This document shows, one piece after another, positions 46,801 through 55,846 of a stretch of DNA of 64,000 nt. The notes under the pieces were generated by a model. It saw only the letters and a program-made list of their open reading frames with translations. It was not told the origin of the DNA and did not search any database. The position numbers and the translations under genes were made by a program. The stretch is from an uncultured Lachnospiraceae bacterium (lineage in GTDB: Bacteria > Bacillota > Clostridia > Lachnospirales > Lachnospiraceae), in the NCBI GenBank assembly GCA_947625755.1, contig CANQPJ010000003.1:97045-161044 (forward strand), read 5' to 3'. Positions within the stretch are counted from its first letter, which is position 1. The number at the start of each line of letters is the position of its first letter.

Positions 46801-47048
46801 CTTTCCGGTATTTTAGCATATGCACAATCTTCACCATATCTTATTCCCGTATCACAAAATCCAACTGTCTGATACATTTTTCTTGCTACGGTATTATTAA
46901 CCTCTAGTGTGATAGGCAATTTGTTTCCATCTGGATATTCTTTTATTTTGTCTAAAAGTAATCCCTTAATTCCATAAGCAAATCCATATTTTTGTTCATC
47001 TTCCGTAAAGCTGTTGCATATCGGCTCAAATCCATTAGGTACCTTCAT
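46797..47048 (-). pseudogene. GNAT 3' half fused to a foreign 5' piece
   Basis: 83 codons. Residues 1-20 (up to FTEDEQK) come from the 45-bp repeat shared with 45291-45335. The rest reads KGLLLDKIKEYPDGNKLPIT, EVNNTVARKMYQTVGFCDTG, the last strands of a GNAT enzyme. The acetyl-CoA loop is missing, so it should be inactive. There is an ATG but no convincing ribosome site. Confidence 0.65.
46989..47033. repeat. 45-bp direct repeat, copy 2
   Basis: Identical to 45291-45335, at the 5' end of the GNAT chimera. Confidence 0.85.
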
Positions 47049-47071
47049 ATAAAGAAAAATGACATTTCATA

Positions 47072-47489
47072 TTTACTGCAATGCTTTTCTCATTACTTTT
47101 ACAAATTCAAAATCTGCTGTTTCCGTAAAATTATTTCGTTCATACATTTTCTGTGTTCCGTGATATTGAAACTCGAATCCTTCATCTGCAAACGGATAAG
47201 TTTCAATATATGCATATCCATCTTTTAATGCGTCCTCACAAACTTTGTCTCACAGATTTTGTGCCACACCTCTCCCGCGATATTGTGGAGCAACTAAAAA
47301 ACAAAAGATTGATTTTATTTTCAGATTATCCTCCTGCTCTGTGCGATAACCAATTTCTTCAAACATTGTCATCAAATATCGATAATTCTTTCTATCATTT
47401 ACATTACACCAACCAATAACGATTCCATTCTCATAAGCAAGGTAGCCCTGCATTCCTCCATTCTGAATCAGTTCAATTGCTTTTTCCAT
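47072..47489 (-). pseudogene. GNAT acetyltransferase with one nonsense codon
   Basis: The frame starts at 47489 (MEKAIELIQNGGMQGYLAYE), has the CoA loop VAPQYRGRGVAQNL and then a TGA. The same frame goes on for about 58 codons: DKVCEDALKDGYAYIETYPF, FEFQYHGTQKMYERNNF, ending VKVMRKALQ. Only one point change separates it from an intact gene of about 138 codons. Confidence 0.85.
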
Positions 47490-47551
47490 CTGAAATTACT
47501 CTCCTTTGACTTTTCATCCATTTTACTCCGAAATTACTCTTTTGTTTTTTC

Positions 47552-48040
47552 CTACCTCTTCATTTCATAATCCATAAAATCCCCCGAAAAGGCTCCTATG
47601 CCATAATTTTTTCTTTGTTGTACCAGCTTAAATCCCACACTCTCATAATTTCTTTTTGCCGGAACCAGTAACTCATTTGTTGTAACAATTATTTTTTGTA
47701 AATTCTCATATTGCCAAATTCGACGGACTGCCTCGCTTAATTGTTTCTTTCCATACCCATTCCCCTTATATTTCATTGCAATACAGTTATGACCGATTTC
47801 CACATACTTCGGTTTATTTCTAGGATTCCATGATATATGTCCAATCGCTTTCCCATTCAAGACAGTAATAAATCCATACTGATCCGCAATTTTCAAATTC
47901 TCAAAAAAGAAATTATCAAACTCTTTCCAATCCTTATCCCAACATTCTCTACATTTCTTATCAAATGAATATGCGTCAACTAATAACTGATATAAAATTC
48001 CTCTGTCAAAATCACTTATTTTTCTAAATTCAATGCTCAT
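47552..48040 (-). CDS. GNAT acetyltransferase
   Basis: 162 residues. VEIGHNCIAMKYKGNGYGKKQLSEAVRRI includes the CoA loop; C-terminal LLVPAKRNYESVGFKLVQQR. It looks intact. The ribosome site is modest (GGGAC). Confidence 0.85.
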   Translation of the reverse strand: MSIEFRKISDFDRGILYQLLVDAYSFDKKCRECWDKDWKEFDNFFFENLKIADQYGFITVLNGKAIGHISWNPRNKPKYVEIGHNCIAMKYKGNGYGKKQLSEAVRRIWQYENLQKIIVTTNELLVPAKRNYESVGFKLVQQRKNYGIGAFSGDFMDYEMKR

Positions 48041-48100
48041 ACGCCGTCCCTACCCACTGTATTTTTGTAGCCAATATCACAACTTCTGAATGAATTTCTA

Positions 48101-48958
48101 TTACTTTCCCCAATGCTTATACGCTTTTGGTTTTCGGAATTTTCCCAAATCTTCTCTTTCACGATAATCTCTAATTTTGCCCACATCAAATTCGGCATAT
48201 ATGATACCCTCGTAGTATTCATCTGCAATGACAATGGTATTATCCAAAATTTCTCCGTTTTCTCCCCAAACCATAGGACTGAATGCGCAGGAGCGTCCCA
48301 TACCCTCTGCCAGCGGGTTAGCCATAGCCACACCAACCATATTTTCCATTGCCCGCACGGATAATTCTTTCAGTCGCGGTTCCATACCGCCGCAGCAGTT
48401 TGGATTAAGGATAATTTCCGCTCCCTGAAGCATCAACTCTCTGGCGCTTTCCGGATATTCTCGGTCATAGCAAATCATAACGCCAATTTTCACACCGTCA
48501 AACTCGCAGACCTTAAATTCCTCTCCATTTTCCAAATATCTTTCCCAATCAAAATCACAGGTATGTACTTTGGAATATTTTAGAATAACATCGCCATTTC
48601 TATCAATAACATAGGCAGAATTTTGAGGGTGTTGTAATCCCTTGGTAAAGGCTGTAATGACAACACCGATATTCAGTTCTTTTGCCAACTGTCTGATTTT
48701 AAGTACATGTTCTTCATCTTCTGTTACTGCCCGATTACACCAATCAATAAACTCTGGATTATCCCTGATTTCTTCGATTGGATACAGTTCTTCACAAATA
48801 TCCGGTACACAATATGCCGATAGAAAACACTCCGGAAATAATACAATATCTGCGCCATTATCTTTTGCTTCTTTGATATATCTGATTGCCAGCTCGGTAT
48901 TAAAATCAATATCCGGTTCATTAGCATCATATTGGATAATTGCCACTTTTAGTTTCAA
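48101..48958 (-). CDS. Carbon-nitrogen hydrolase (nitrilase superfamily)
   Basis: 285 residues. The catalytic triad is visible: Glu in LFPECFLSAY, Lys in YSKVHTCDFD and Cys in GVMICYDREYPESAREL. Members cleave amides or nitriles of small metabolites, for example carbamoylputrescine or omega-amides. Start TTG with AGGAGAATAAG at good distance. Substrate uncertain. Confidence 0.9.
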   Translation of the reverse strand: MKLKVAIIQYDANEPDIDFNTELAIRYIKEAKDNGADIVLFPECFLSAYCVPDICEELYPIEEIRDNPEFIDWCNRAVTEDEEHVLKIRQLAKELNIGVVITAFTKGLQHPQNSAYVIDRNGDVILKYSKVHTCDFDWERYLENGEEFKVCEFDGVKIGVMICYDREYPESARELMLQGAEIILNPNCCGGMEPRLKELSVRAMENMVGVAMANPLAEGMGRSCAFSPMVWGENGEILDNTIVIADEYYEGIIYAEFDVGKIRDYREREDLGKFRKPKAYKHWGK

Positions 48959-49098
48959 ACTTATTCTCCTTTAATCACTTTTACTCCGAAACAAATATAT
49001 TATTTTAAAATTATACCATTTCCTCAAGAATAAAACCACACGTTTCCTTTTATGCCGCCAGATTAATATTTTCTAATTTGCGCACTCATAAATATAAG

Positions 49099-49133
49099 AA
49101 AAGGCATCCCAAAAATCTTCGGGAATGCCTTTT
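49099..49133 (-). terminator. Terminator hairpin of the GGCATTCCC class, copy 2
   Basis: Minus strand AAAAGGCATTCCCGAAGAT then TTTTGGGATGCCTTTT. The about 100 bp to its left in plus coordinates (from 49008) also resemble 59119-59210. Confidence 0.7.
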
Positions 49134-49249
49134 GATTATTATATGTTCCTAAATCCAATCACCATAGACATATTTATCGTCGGATGAGCATCTTTATATC
49201 ATCAAATTATTATCTATAAATAAAATAAATGCCTCTTTGACATACATCA

Positions 49250-49861
49250 TTACTTATCTTCTTGCTCTAATAAATCATATCCGCCTGTAATCTCACAGAC
49301 ATTTTTATCCGGATCAAGCACATTGAAGTAATAATATCTCTCATTTGCCTTTTCTATTTTCGTCATTTCTCCAATGTTCAGTTCTGTAAGCCGATTGTAT
49401 TCTTTTTGTAAATCCTCCACCCAGAAATTTAACACAAATTTGTAATCTCCGTCAACGTAGTGATGTCCGGGTATACTATTTTCACTCATCAGCGCCAGAC
49501 ACTTATTATCAAAATAAAATTCAGCAAATTTGTTTCCACAGTTCGTTGTAGATACAGGCATTGATAATAATTGTTCATAAAATGAAATAGACTTTTCAAA
49601 ATCCCGCACAATCAGATATACACAGCCTAAATGTAATTCCTGTGGTCGAAGATTTTTTATTTCTTCGTCTTTTAGCAAAATTTCATCTGTACTTACCGAA
49701 AACAATTTGCTCATCATAATAACCTTATCAATTTCGGGCAGTGACTGGTCCATTTCCCACTTTGATACAGATTGCCTTGATACCGAAAGCATTTCTGCCA
49801 ATTGTTCCTGTGTCAGACCATTATCAATTCTCAGTTTTTGAATTCTACTTCCTAATTTCAT
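49250..49861 (-). CDS. Cro/C1-type regulator fused to a VOC (glyoxalase-like) domain
   Basis: 203 residues. HTH at about 1-60 (LRIDNGLTQEQLAEMLSVSR then QSVSKWEMDQSLPEIDKV); VOC fold at about 75-195 (LGCVYLIVRDFEKSISFYEQ ... FYFDNKCLAL ... VLDPDKNVCEITGGYD). The VOC domain may sense or modify a small molecule such as an antibiotic and steer the HTH. GGAGGAG site, intact. Confidence 0.88.
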   Translation of the reverse strand: MKLGSRIQKLRIDNGLTQEQLAEMLSVSRQSVSKWEMDQSLPEIDKVIMMSKLFSVSTDEILLKDEEIKNLRPQELHLGCVYLIVRDFEKSISFYEQLLSMPVSTTNCGNKFAEFYFDNKCLALMSENSIPGHHYVDGDYKFVLNFWVEDLQKEYNRLTELNIGEMTKIEKANERYYYFNVLDPDKNVCEITGGYDLLEQEDK

Positions 49862-50006
49862 TGTTCTCCTCCTAATGTTTTTTACAATTTTAGTTGTAGA
49901 AATTCTTTTCGTCTACCAAGTTTAATTGGTATTTTTGCAACCATAAGTTGCCGGCAAAAATTAACTTTCTATGTGAAAGACAAATCATTTTTCGCCGCTT
50001 CTCCTA

Positions 50007-51140
50007 TCATTCTTCCTGCAATTGATGCATAAATTTTTCTGCCTGTTCCTTCGGGCATGCATCAACAACAAAATCAACAATTTCCTGTTGCTTTTCCTGA
50101 ATAAATTCGTGCGTATAAGATTTCATATACCCTAATTGACGTTCGTCATATTTTGATTTTTCTTCTTCTGATGAAAGCACTTCCTGATGATATTCATATT
50201 GCTTTTCCATCTGTTCTTTCAATTCTGCAAAATGCTTAAATGCATCTTCAAATCGATACATAACAACATCAGAATAAATCAAAAATTTGTAAATATCACG
50301 TAGAAAACCACGACAATAAGATTTCAGTTCCTTTTGTTCCCCAAATACTTCAATCAGTTTGATTGCCCATGGACCAAATATAACAGCTTTTTCAGGAGCA
50401 TGCCATGCAAAGTCTTGCATAGCATACAAATTTTCTTTATTTATCGCTCTCACAAAATTCTGTAAATTCTTCATCAACACTTCACTCATAGCTTCCACAC
50501 CATTTTCAAAACTTGCAAGCTGTGCAAGAATGCTTTCCTGGACTCTGTTTGATGCTACCGATGGAAGTTGTTCAATATGTTCCTTTGCGTAGGCATAATT
50601 CCTATCATGAATATAAATCCATGCCAGCGCAAAATGTGCACGTTCAATCCATTCCCGATCGTTTGCAAACCGAATTGCGTTGGAACCATATTTAATAGCC
50701 AGTTCTCTATATTCACACCATTTGTCCTGTGCAAAATTCTGAAAATCCACATATATGCTAAGATTTGCAACCTGTTCAACATAAAAAACCGTGTAAATAT
50801 AATTATCCGGATCTTCATATACTTTCTTGAGCATAAACTGACAGGACAACAGTGCTGCCTCCGCTTTATTGTCGGCTTCCGAATTTATTTTCTCAATTTT
50901 CCGCCGAAGCTCGATATATAATTTATCATCGACTTTATTTTTCTCCAGCCCAAACAGCAAATCTGTTGATATATTCAAAGCTTTTGCCAAGGGAACAACA
51001 AGTGATATATCCGGCATTCCTGTACCATTTTCCCAACGACTGACTGCCTGTGGTGTAACTCCAATCTGCAATGCCAATTCTTCCTGCGTTAATCCAATTT
51101 GTTTTCTTATTCTTTTAATATTGTTTCCTAATGATTCCAT
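50007..51140 (-). CDS. Cro/C1-type regulator with large helical C-terminal domain
   Basis: 377 residues. N-terminal HTH_3 (LTQEELALQIGVTPQAVSRW), then about 300 residues of repeated amphipathic helices that look like TPR-type repeats (AHFALAWIYIHDRNYAYAKEHIEQL). Such proteins often sense peptides or partner proteins. The AGGAGG site lies about 27 nt before the ATG, which is too far, so the start is not secure. Confidence 0.8.
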   Translation of the reverse strand: MESLGNNIKRIRKQIGLTQEELALQIGVTPQAVSRWENGTGMPDISLVVPLAKALNISTDLLFGLEKNKVDDKLYIELRRKIEKINSEADNKAEAALLSCQFMLKKVYEDPDNYIYTVFYVEQVANLSIYVDFQNFAQDKWCEYRELAIKYGSNAIRFANDREWIERAHFALAWIYIHDRNYAYAKEHIEQLPSVASNRVQESILAQLASFENGVEAMSEVLMKNLQNFVRAINKENLYAMQDFAWHAPEKAVIFGPWAIKLIEVFGEQKELKSYCRGFLRDIYKFLIYSDVVMYRFEDAFKHFAELKEQMEKQYEYHQEVLSSEEEKSKYDERQLGYMKSYTHEFIQEKQQEIVDFVVDACPKEQAEKFMHQLQEE

Positions 51141-51296
51141 ATACTATTGATTCGTAATAATTATTACTGACCTCCTTAATATTTCCGGTACCGTGACTTA
51201 AATATATCACGGGATATGGAAGTTAACAAACAATATAATCTTTATATAATTCAAGTCTGCATTGAGTTGCCAGTCACTTCTCCCTGATATTAATTC

Positions 51297-51938
51297 TTAT
51301 CCTCTCCAACGGTAATCTTCTACATTCAGACTACTTGCGCCATATCGTACTGCCTTAATTTCCTCTACACACTTCACCAAATATTTGTCCATATATTCAT
51401 CAAGCATGGCTTCCGTGAAATACACGGTCTGTCCATTTTTACAATCATTAAAATCCTTATGTAATTGAAAGAGATATTCCTCAATTTTAGAAAAATCTGC
51501 AATGTGATTGATTTCTTCCTTTTCAAACAGACTCGGAATTTCAATTTTATCTTCTAACTGAAACTTATCAATAATATAACTGTTTAGCAAATGATAATCA
51601 TTATGTAAAACTTTGACTTTCTCCGGATTTTTTCCAATATCCTGCCTATTATTGTGCGCGTAAAACAGTTTTCTAAAAAAAACATCTTCAACCAGGTGCA
51701 TATAATAACCCAGATATAAATCATCTTCTAACAGTTTGTCTGCATATTCCTTTGCAAACTGTTGAAAATCGTAGACAACACAACGCCCTTTTTTAATATA
51801 GTGGCTTTTATCTCTGTTTTCACGATTAGATACAGCATCCGGAAGTATATGTCCAAATTCAAACCGTTTTCTGTTTTTTATTTTTATCTCTTGCGAAATT
51901 AACTTTGCCATTGCTAAATGTATTGTACGCTGTGCCAT
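51297..51938 (-). CDS. Zinc phospholipase C-like helical hydrolase
   Basis: About 213 residues. FGHILPDAV near 28, then LGYYMHLVEDVFFRKLFYAH and HNDYHLLNSYIID place His and Asp residues as in the zinc-dependent phospholipase C/S1-P1 fold. No signal peptide, so cytosolic. Similar in motif order to the middle domain of the subtilase at 90-2594. ATG at 51938 with GGAGAG upstream. Confidence 0.65.
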   Translation of the reverse strand: MAQRTIHLAMAKLISQEIKIKNRKRFEFGHILPDAVSNRENRDKSHYIKKGRCVVYDFQQFAKEYADKLLEDDLYLGYYMHLVEDVFFRKLFYAHNNRQDIGKNPEKVKVLHNDYHLLNSYIIDKFQLEDKIEIPSLFEKEEINHIADFSKIEEYLFQLHKDFNDCKNGQTVYFTEAMLDEYMDKYLVKCVEEIKAVRYGASSLNVEDYRWRG

Positions 51939-51939
51939 A

Positions 51940-52180
51940 TACAACTCTCCGTTTTATGATTTCTTTTGCCGCTTCTCCCGCAAAAACAGAAAAATTCTTT
52001 TCTTGGTTTATAAGCTCTTGCATCTTCACTTGTAAAAACAGCAGACGGTTTCAAGCCATGAAACTTAAGCACTGCCAGAATATCGGCTCTGTCAATATTG
52101 GATACAATATATATTGGAACTGCACATTTTTGAAAAAATTTCTTTGACTCTTTAAAAATTGGAGGCTTTAACCAGTAAAT
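51940..52180 (-). pseudogene. HAD-family fragment
   Basis: The minus frame reads PPIFKESKKFFQKCAVPIYI, VSNIDRADILAVLKFHGL and FTSEDARAYKPRKEFF, which is motif II (S-N) and motif III (K-P-R) of HAD phosphatases. The DxDGT start and motif IV are absent. It abuts the next GNAT gene at its 5' side and runs into the start of the phospholipase-like gene. Confidence 0.7.
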
Positions 52181-52181
52181 C

Positions 52182-52742
52182 TTAACCCTTTCTATCCGAA
52201 GCCAAAATTGCGTACCAGCTGGAATCATGAATACCCGAATTATTCCAATCAGCTTGTCGTAATGTCCCTTCGTACTTCATACCACATTTTTTCATAACTT
52301 CACCGGAATGAGGATTTCGGGTGTCATGTCTGGCATCAATTCTCTCCATTCCTACTTCGTCAATAAGAAAACTGATAACTCTTGATAATGCTTCAGACAT
52401 AATCCCCTGATGCCACCATGCTTTGCCAAGACAATAGCCAATATGGGCTTTCATTATCTCATTATTTAATGAAACAACAGAAATAGATCCAACCGGCTCG
52501 AAGCCATTTTCCTTGTATACAATCGCCCAGTTGTAATATTCTTTCTGACTATAATTGCGAATCCATTCAGTCAAAATGGATTTGGTTTCCTGTATATCTG
52601 CATGTGGTTTCCAAGTCAGATATTTTGTCGCTTTCTCATCAGACGCCCAGTTTTTATACACTGCTTCTGCATCATCAATCGTAAACTTTCTCAAAATTAA
52701 ATTTTCACTTTCAATTTGCTTTGTTCCTTGATGATTCAACAT
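52182..52742 (-). CDS. GNAT acetyltransferase, RimJ/RimL type
   Basis: 186 residues. LILRKFTIDDAEAVYKNWAS at the N-terminus, HIGYCLGKAWWHQGIMSEAL and RNPHSGEVMKKCGMKYEGTL are the Acetyltransf_3 pattern. Possible targets are protein N-termini or antibiotics. GGAGGTTT site, intact although its stop borders the HAD fragment. Confidence 0.88.
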   Translation of the reverse strand: MLNHQGTKQIESENLILRKFTIDDAEAVYKNWASDEKATKYLTWKPHADIQETKSILTEWIRNYSQKEYYNWAIVYKENGFEPVGSISVVSLNNEIMKAHIGYCLGKAWWHQGIMSEALSRVISFLIDEVGMERIDARHDTRNPHSGEVMKKCGMKYEGTLRQADWNNSGIHDSSWYAILASDRKG

Positions 52743-52884
52743 TTTTCTAAACCTCCAAACAAGACTTAATTTTTAATGAATATAAATGTACATGGCAGCA
52801 AAATCCTATTTTCTTTGAAAAATATTTTAGAATACAATAATATTTATCTAAAAAATACTACAAAGGAGAACTATTATGAGTAAT

Positions 52885-53307
52885 TTACAAACACCAACTC
52901 AATAATTCATCTTTATGCATTTGAATATGTCGTATAATATGTCCAATGTTTCCTTCTCCCGCATATTGTGTCTCATCAAAAAAATTGCTATCTAATGCAG
53001 TCCAACACAATTTGTTTTCCGTTCCTTTGACATCTATTATTTTATTTAACTTTCCAACATAAACTTCAAGATAACAGTTTTCAAGATAATATGTAATATC
53101 CATTATATGTGAAAGACTAATATCGTCTTGGGTTATGCCAGTTTCTTCTTCAAGTTCCCTATATGCAGCGTCAATCCCATTTTCATTTTTTTCTATCTTT
53201 CCACCAACAAAATTCAGCATATCTTTGTATGGTTCTTTTACTCGCTTACACATTAAAAGTTTTTGCTCATTCTGGTCATAAACAACGATTAAGTTGAATC
53301 CCTTCAT
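52885..53307 (-). CDS. Nudix hydrolase
   Basis: About 140 residues. Nudix box GGKIEKNENGIDAAYREL then EEETGI, matching G-x5-E-x7-REUXEEXGU. Hydrolyses nucleoside diphosphate-linked compounds. I prefer the ATG at 53307 (GGAGG seven bases upstream, MKGFNLIVVYD); an ATG at 53358 overlapping the upstream GNAT stop (TGATG) is also possible. A broken relative is at 46640-46800. Confidence 0.88.
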   Translation of the reverse strand: MKGFNLIVVYDQNEQKLLMCKRVKEPYKDMLNFVGGKIEKNENGIDAAYRELEEETGITQDDISLSHIMDITYYLENCYLEVYVGKLNKIIDVKGTENKLCWTALDSNFFDETQYAGEGNIGHIIRHIQMHKDELLSWCL

Positions 53308-53357
53308 AAAGTGTTCCTCCACAACTTCTGATTTTCTTATCTTTGTAAACTTTTCCA

Positions 53358-53846
53358 TCAGAGTTTCATCTCCATATATCTACGATATGTAGTAAAGCCG
53401 ATAGATTCATAAAAAGCCAGCGCCTCCTGATTAAATTCCCACATATTCAGTTCAATCCGGTCAAATTCCTCGTTCTTTGCATAGTCCTGAATATATTGAA
53501 TCATCTGCGTAGCAATTCCCTGACGACGATAATGTACGTCTACACAAAATTCATCAATATCAAGAAAATCTGTTGCGTATGAAAATGGAGATTCCGGTTT
53601 TGATATATGATTTAAAATCGCAAACCCTGCAATAATTCCATCGCAATCGCATACAACTATCTTTTTTCTCTCATCATAAAAAACATCATAAATATAATTC
53701 TTTAGTTCCTCTGAAAAACCAGATTTAAAAATTTCCGGATTTCCCTTTACATGCAAATCATTGACCTGCTTTCTAAGTTTATTAATCTCCTCCAGTTCTG
53801 TTTCCTTTGCGAAACGAATTTCTGAATTCATGTCCTTTGTTTTCAT
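53358..53846 (-). CDS. GNAT acetyltransferase
   Basis: 162 residues. DEFCVDVHYRRQGIATQMIQYI (CoA loop) and RIELNMWEFNQEALAFYESI. Intact; GGAGT site. Its TGA overlaps a possible start of the Nudix gene, so the two are likely co-translated. Confidence 0.88.
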   Translation of the reverse strand: MKTKDMNSEIRFAKETELEEINKLRKQVNDLHVKGNPEIFKSGFSEELKNYIYDVFYDERKKIVVCDCDGIIAGFAILNHISKPESPFSYATDFLDIDEFCVDVHYRRQGIATQMIQYIQDYAKNEEFDRIELNMWEFNQEALAFYESIGFTTYRRYMEMKL

Positions 53847-53864
53847 AATCTAGTGACTCCTTAA

Positions 53865-54248
53865 CTACAACTCTGTCAATCTCCCATTTTCAAAATAGTA
53901 TATATTTTCTTTTTTATATCCATATTTTGAATTTTTCGTACCAATATGGGGCTCAAAAGTAAAATAACCTACATCTTCTGATCGTGTCAGGTTTCCCTTT
54001 TCAATATATATTCTATCCTCTTTATGTTTCACAATCGAATGACCTAAATTTCCTAAAAAATCAAGGTTGATAAACCCCTTTTCCCGAATCAAATGATTCA
54101 TGTGATAATAAAGTTCTTCAAATGTTGTTTGTGGGGTTGCAAAGATTTCCAAGTCATAGTAACTATCACTTCTTGTCACCAGTGATATCGGTACGCCTTT
54201 CCATTTTTCTTTTGGCAGCGCCTCAATTTTGATCTCACAATGTTTCAT
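53865..54248 (-). CDS. Chimeric protein: GNAT-like N-terminus, M24 peptidase-like C-terminus
   Basis: 127 residues, open and with a good ribosome site (AAGGAAT). Residues 1-35 (IEALPKEKWKGVPISLVTRS then DSYYDLEI) look like the first strand of clostridial GNAT enzymes. From about 40, GFINLDFLGNLGHSI and DVGYFTFEPHIG and the last KENIYYF resemble the His and Glu metal ligands of M24 (aminopeptidase P-like) enzymes. The M24 Asp ligands are missing, so no peptidase activity is expected. It may be a dead chimera or a new small protein. Confidence 0.55.
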   Translation of the reverse strand: MKHCEIKIEALPKEKWKGVPISLVTRSDSYYDLEIFATPQTTFEELYYHMNHLIREKGFINLDFLGNLGHSIVKHKEDRIYIEKGNLTRSEDVGYFTFEPHIGTKNSKYGYKKENIYYFENGRLTEL

Positions 54249-54384
54249 TTAATATTCCTTTCTTATACCCAAAGCAGCAACATATACCCTAAAATGCACT
54301 TTTCAAATTTCTCCGACCTTGTATCAAACTCTGCAAGATGATTTTCTTTTTTTCTACTGTTTTTATAAAAAAGATTGACGTATT

Positions 54385-54840
54385 TTATTTATATTTGCAC
54401 GTTCTAAATTTTCCTTCAATCCAAAACGTTGCTTCAATCGTATGAAACTTTAACAATCTGAATTTTGGATCATCAATTCCTTTCTTGAAAAATCCTCTCT
54501 GTTGTTCACTCCAAATCGATTCTTGTATTTCTCTATCTTCAACAAATTCAACATTTCCGATAAGTGTAACGCTGTCTCCACCCAGATAATAGCACACACT
54601 CGCTTTCGGATTTGTTTCAAAATGAGTTACTTTTCCATTAATTGGAGAACGCTTTGAAGTAATAAAATAAATATCAGAAAATCCTTCTGCCTTTGCAATC
54701 GCAAGTACACAAGTGCGTGGATATTCCTTTTCGTTGATTGAAGTAAGCGTAGCAACTTCACACTTCTTGATAAGCTCATTTGCCTTATCTTCTATTTCTT
54801 TTTTTCTTTCTTTTTGTATTTCATTTGCTGTCTTTTCCAT
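54385..54840 (-). CDS. Pyridoxamine 5'-phosphate oxidase-like flavoprotein
   Basis: 151 residues. ANELIKKCEVATLTSINEKE, FITSKRSPINGKVTHFETNP and VCYYLGGDSVTLIGNVEFV follow the split-barrel FMN-binding family. Probably an FMN- or F420-type reductase of unknown substrate. AGGAGG site, intact. Confidence 0.88.
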   Translation of the reverse strand: MEKTANEIQKERKKEIEDKANELIKKCEVATLTSINEKEYPRTCVLAIAKAEGFSDIYFITSKRSPINGKVTHFETNPKASVCYYLGGDSVTLIGNVEFVEDREIQESIWSEQQRGFFKKGIDDPKFRLLKFHTIEATFWIEGKFRTCKYK

Positions 54841-54922
54841 GATATATCCTCCTATTATTCACAACTATTAAATGACCATATAACAGCATATCTTCCTCCA
54901 TAAATTTGTATTGTTTTCATAA

Positions 54923-55357
54923 TTATATCCACTGAATAAAAGCTGTCTTATCCGCACTATTGTATCCGGCATTTCTATAAAAATTTAATATTTTCTCATT
55001 TTTGGAGCCGGTTAATAACATTATCTTATAACAGTTATTTCTTATGGCAATATCCCTTGCATAATTTAAACACTCCGTTGCCAATCCCTTATTTCTGTAA
55101 TCCTCATGAGTAACTACATTTTCAATCAATGCATATGGTCTTATATTTCTAGTTAGGTTAAAAATAATAACGCAAACACAAGATGATACTATTTTTTCAT
55201 TCTGCACGTTTAGGATAATGTGATGATTCTTATCTTCAATTATTTTCGTCCACGTTTCTAGTAAATGATTATCCTTTTCCGGAACTCTTTCTTCATGGAG
55301 ATACACATATAACTCCAATATGGAATCTAAATCCTTTTTTGTTGCTTCTCTTACCAT
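54923..55357 (-). CDS. GNAT acetyltransferase
   Basis: 144 residues. ALIENVVTHEDYRNKGLATE (CoA loop), IMLLTGSKNEKILNFYRNAG. GAGGTAAAA site, intact. Confidence 0.88.
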   Translation of the reverse strand: MVREATKKDLDSILELYVYLHEERVPEKDNHLLETWTKIIEDKNHHIILNVQNEKIVSSCVCVIIFNLTRNIRPYALIENVVTHEDYRNKGLATECLNYARDIAIRNNCYKIMLLTGSKNEKILNFYRNAGYNSADKTAFIQWI

Positions 55358-55378
55358 TTTTACCTCATCGTTTTACAT

Positions 55379-55828
55379 TTATTGAATCGCTATACAGATT
55401 ACTACTTTGCAATAATCCTCTTCGTCGTTCCAAACAATATAATCCTCTATTGTCGGTACATCTCTTTGCGTTATTACATTTTTGTCAATCAATTCAGAAT
55501 GAATGTATTGCCATGTTTTTCCTAAAACATTATCTGATACTTTTCCTTCTGCAACCATTTCTATCCAATCTGATTTTGGATAACGATATACTTCGTAACC
55601 TTCAATTTCGTCTAACTCCGTTATAAAGCCAACCATGTTATCGTTGTAGCCTCTTTCATCAAATCCAAAGCACAAACCTAAAGTAACTTTGTCTTTTCCT
55701 GCTATTTATTGCATCTTTTCCATACTTCCATCGGTTTTAACAATACTCCATACACCACCAGCCCATTCAGTAACCGCTCTGATTCCTGCAACCTGAAATG
55801 GCTCTTTTGTTATTGTTTTATAATCCAT
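55379..55828 (-). pseudogene. GyrI-like effector-binding protein with one nonsense codon
   Basis: The frame starts with MDYKTITKEPFQVAGIRAVT and runs to SMEKMQ, then TAA, then goes on in the same frame with IAGKDKVTLGLCFGFDERGY, YEVYRYPKSDWIEMVAEGKV and DYIVWNDEEDYCKVVICIAI. This is the order of a GyrI-like small-molecule-binding domain. A single G-to-T change (GAA to TAA) would explain the break. The 3' part could be translated alone only as a truncated domain. Confidence 0.8.
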
Positions 55829-55846
55829 AAATACCTCCACTTTAAT

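Noticed and set aside
47230..47260. In-frame TGA in the GNAT gene as selenocysteine
   Set aside because: No enzyme of this family uses selenocysteine, and no SECIS-like hairpin follows; a nonsense mutation is simpler.
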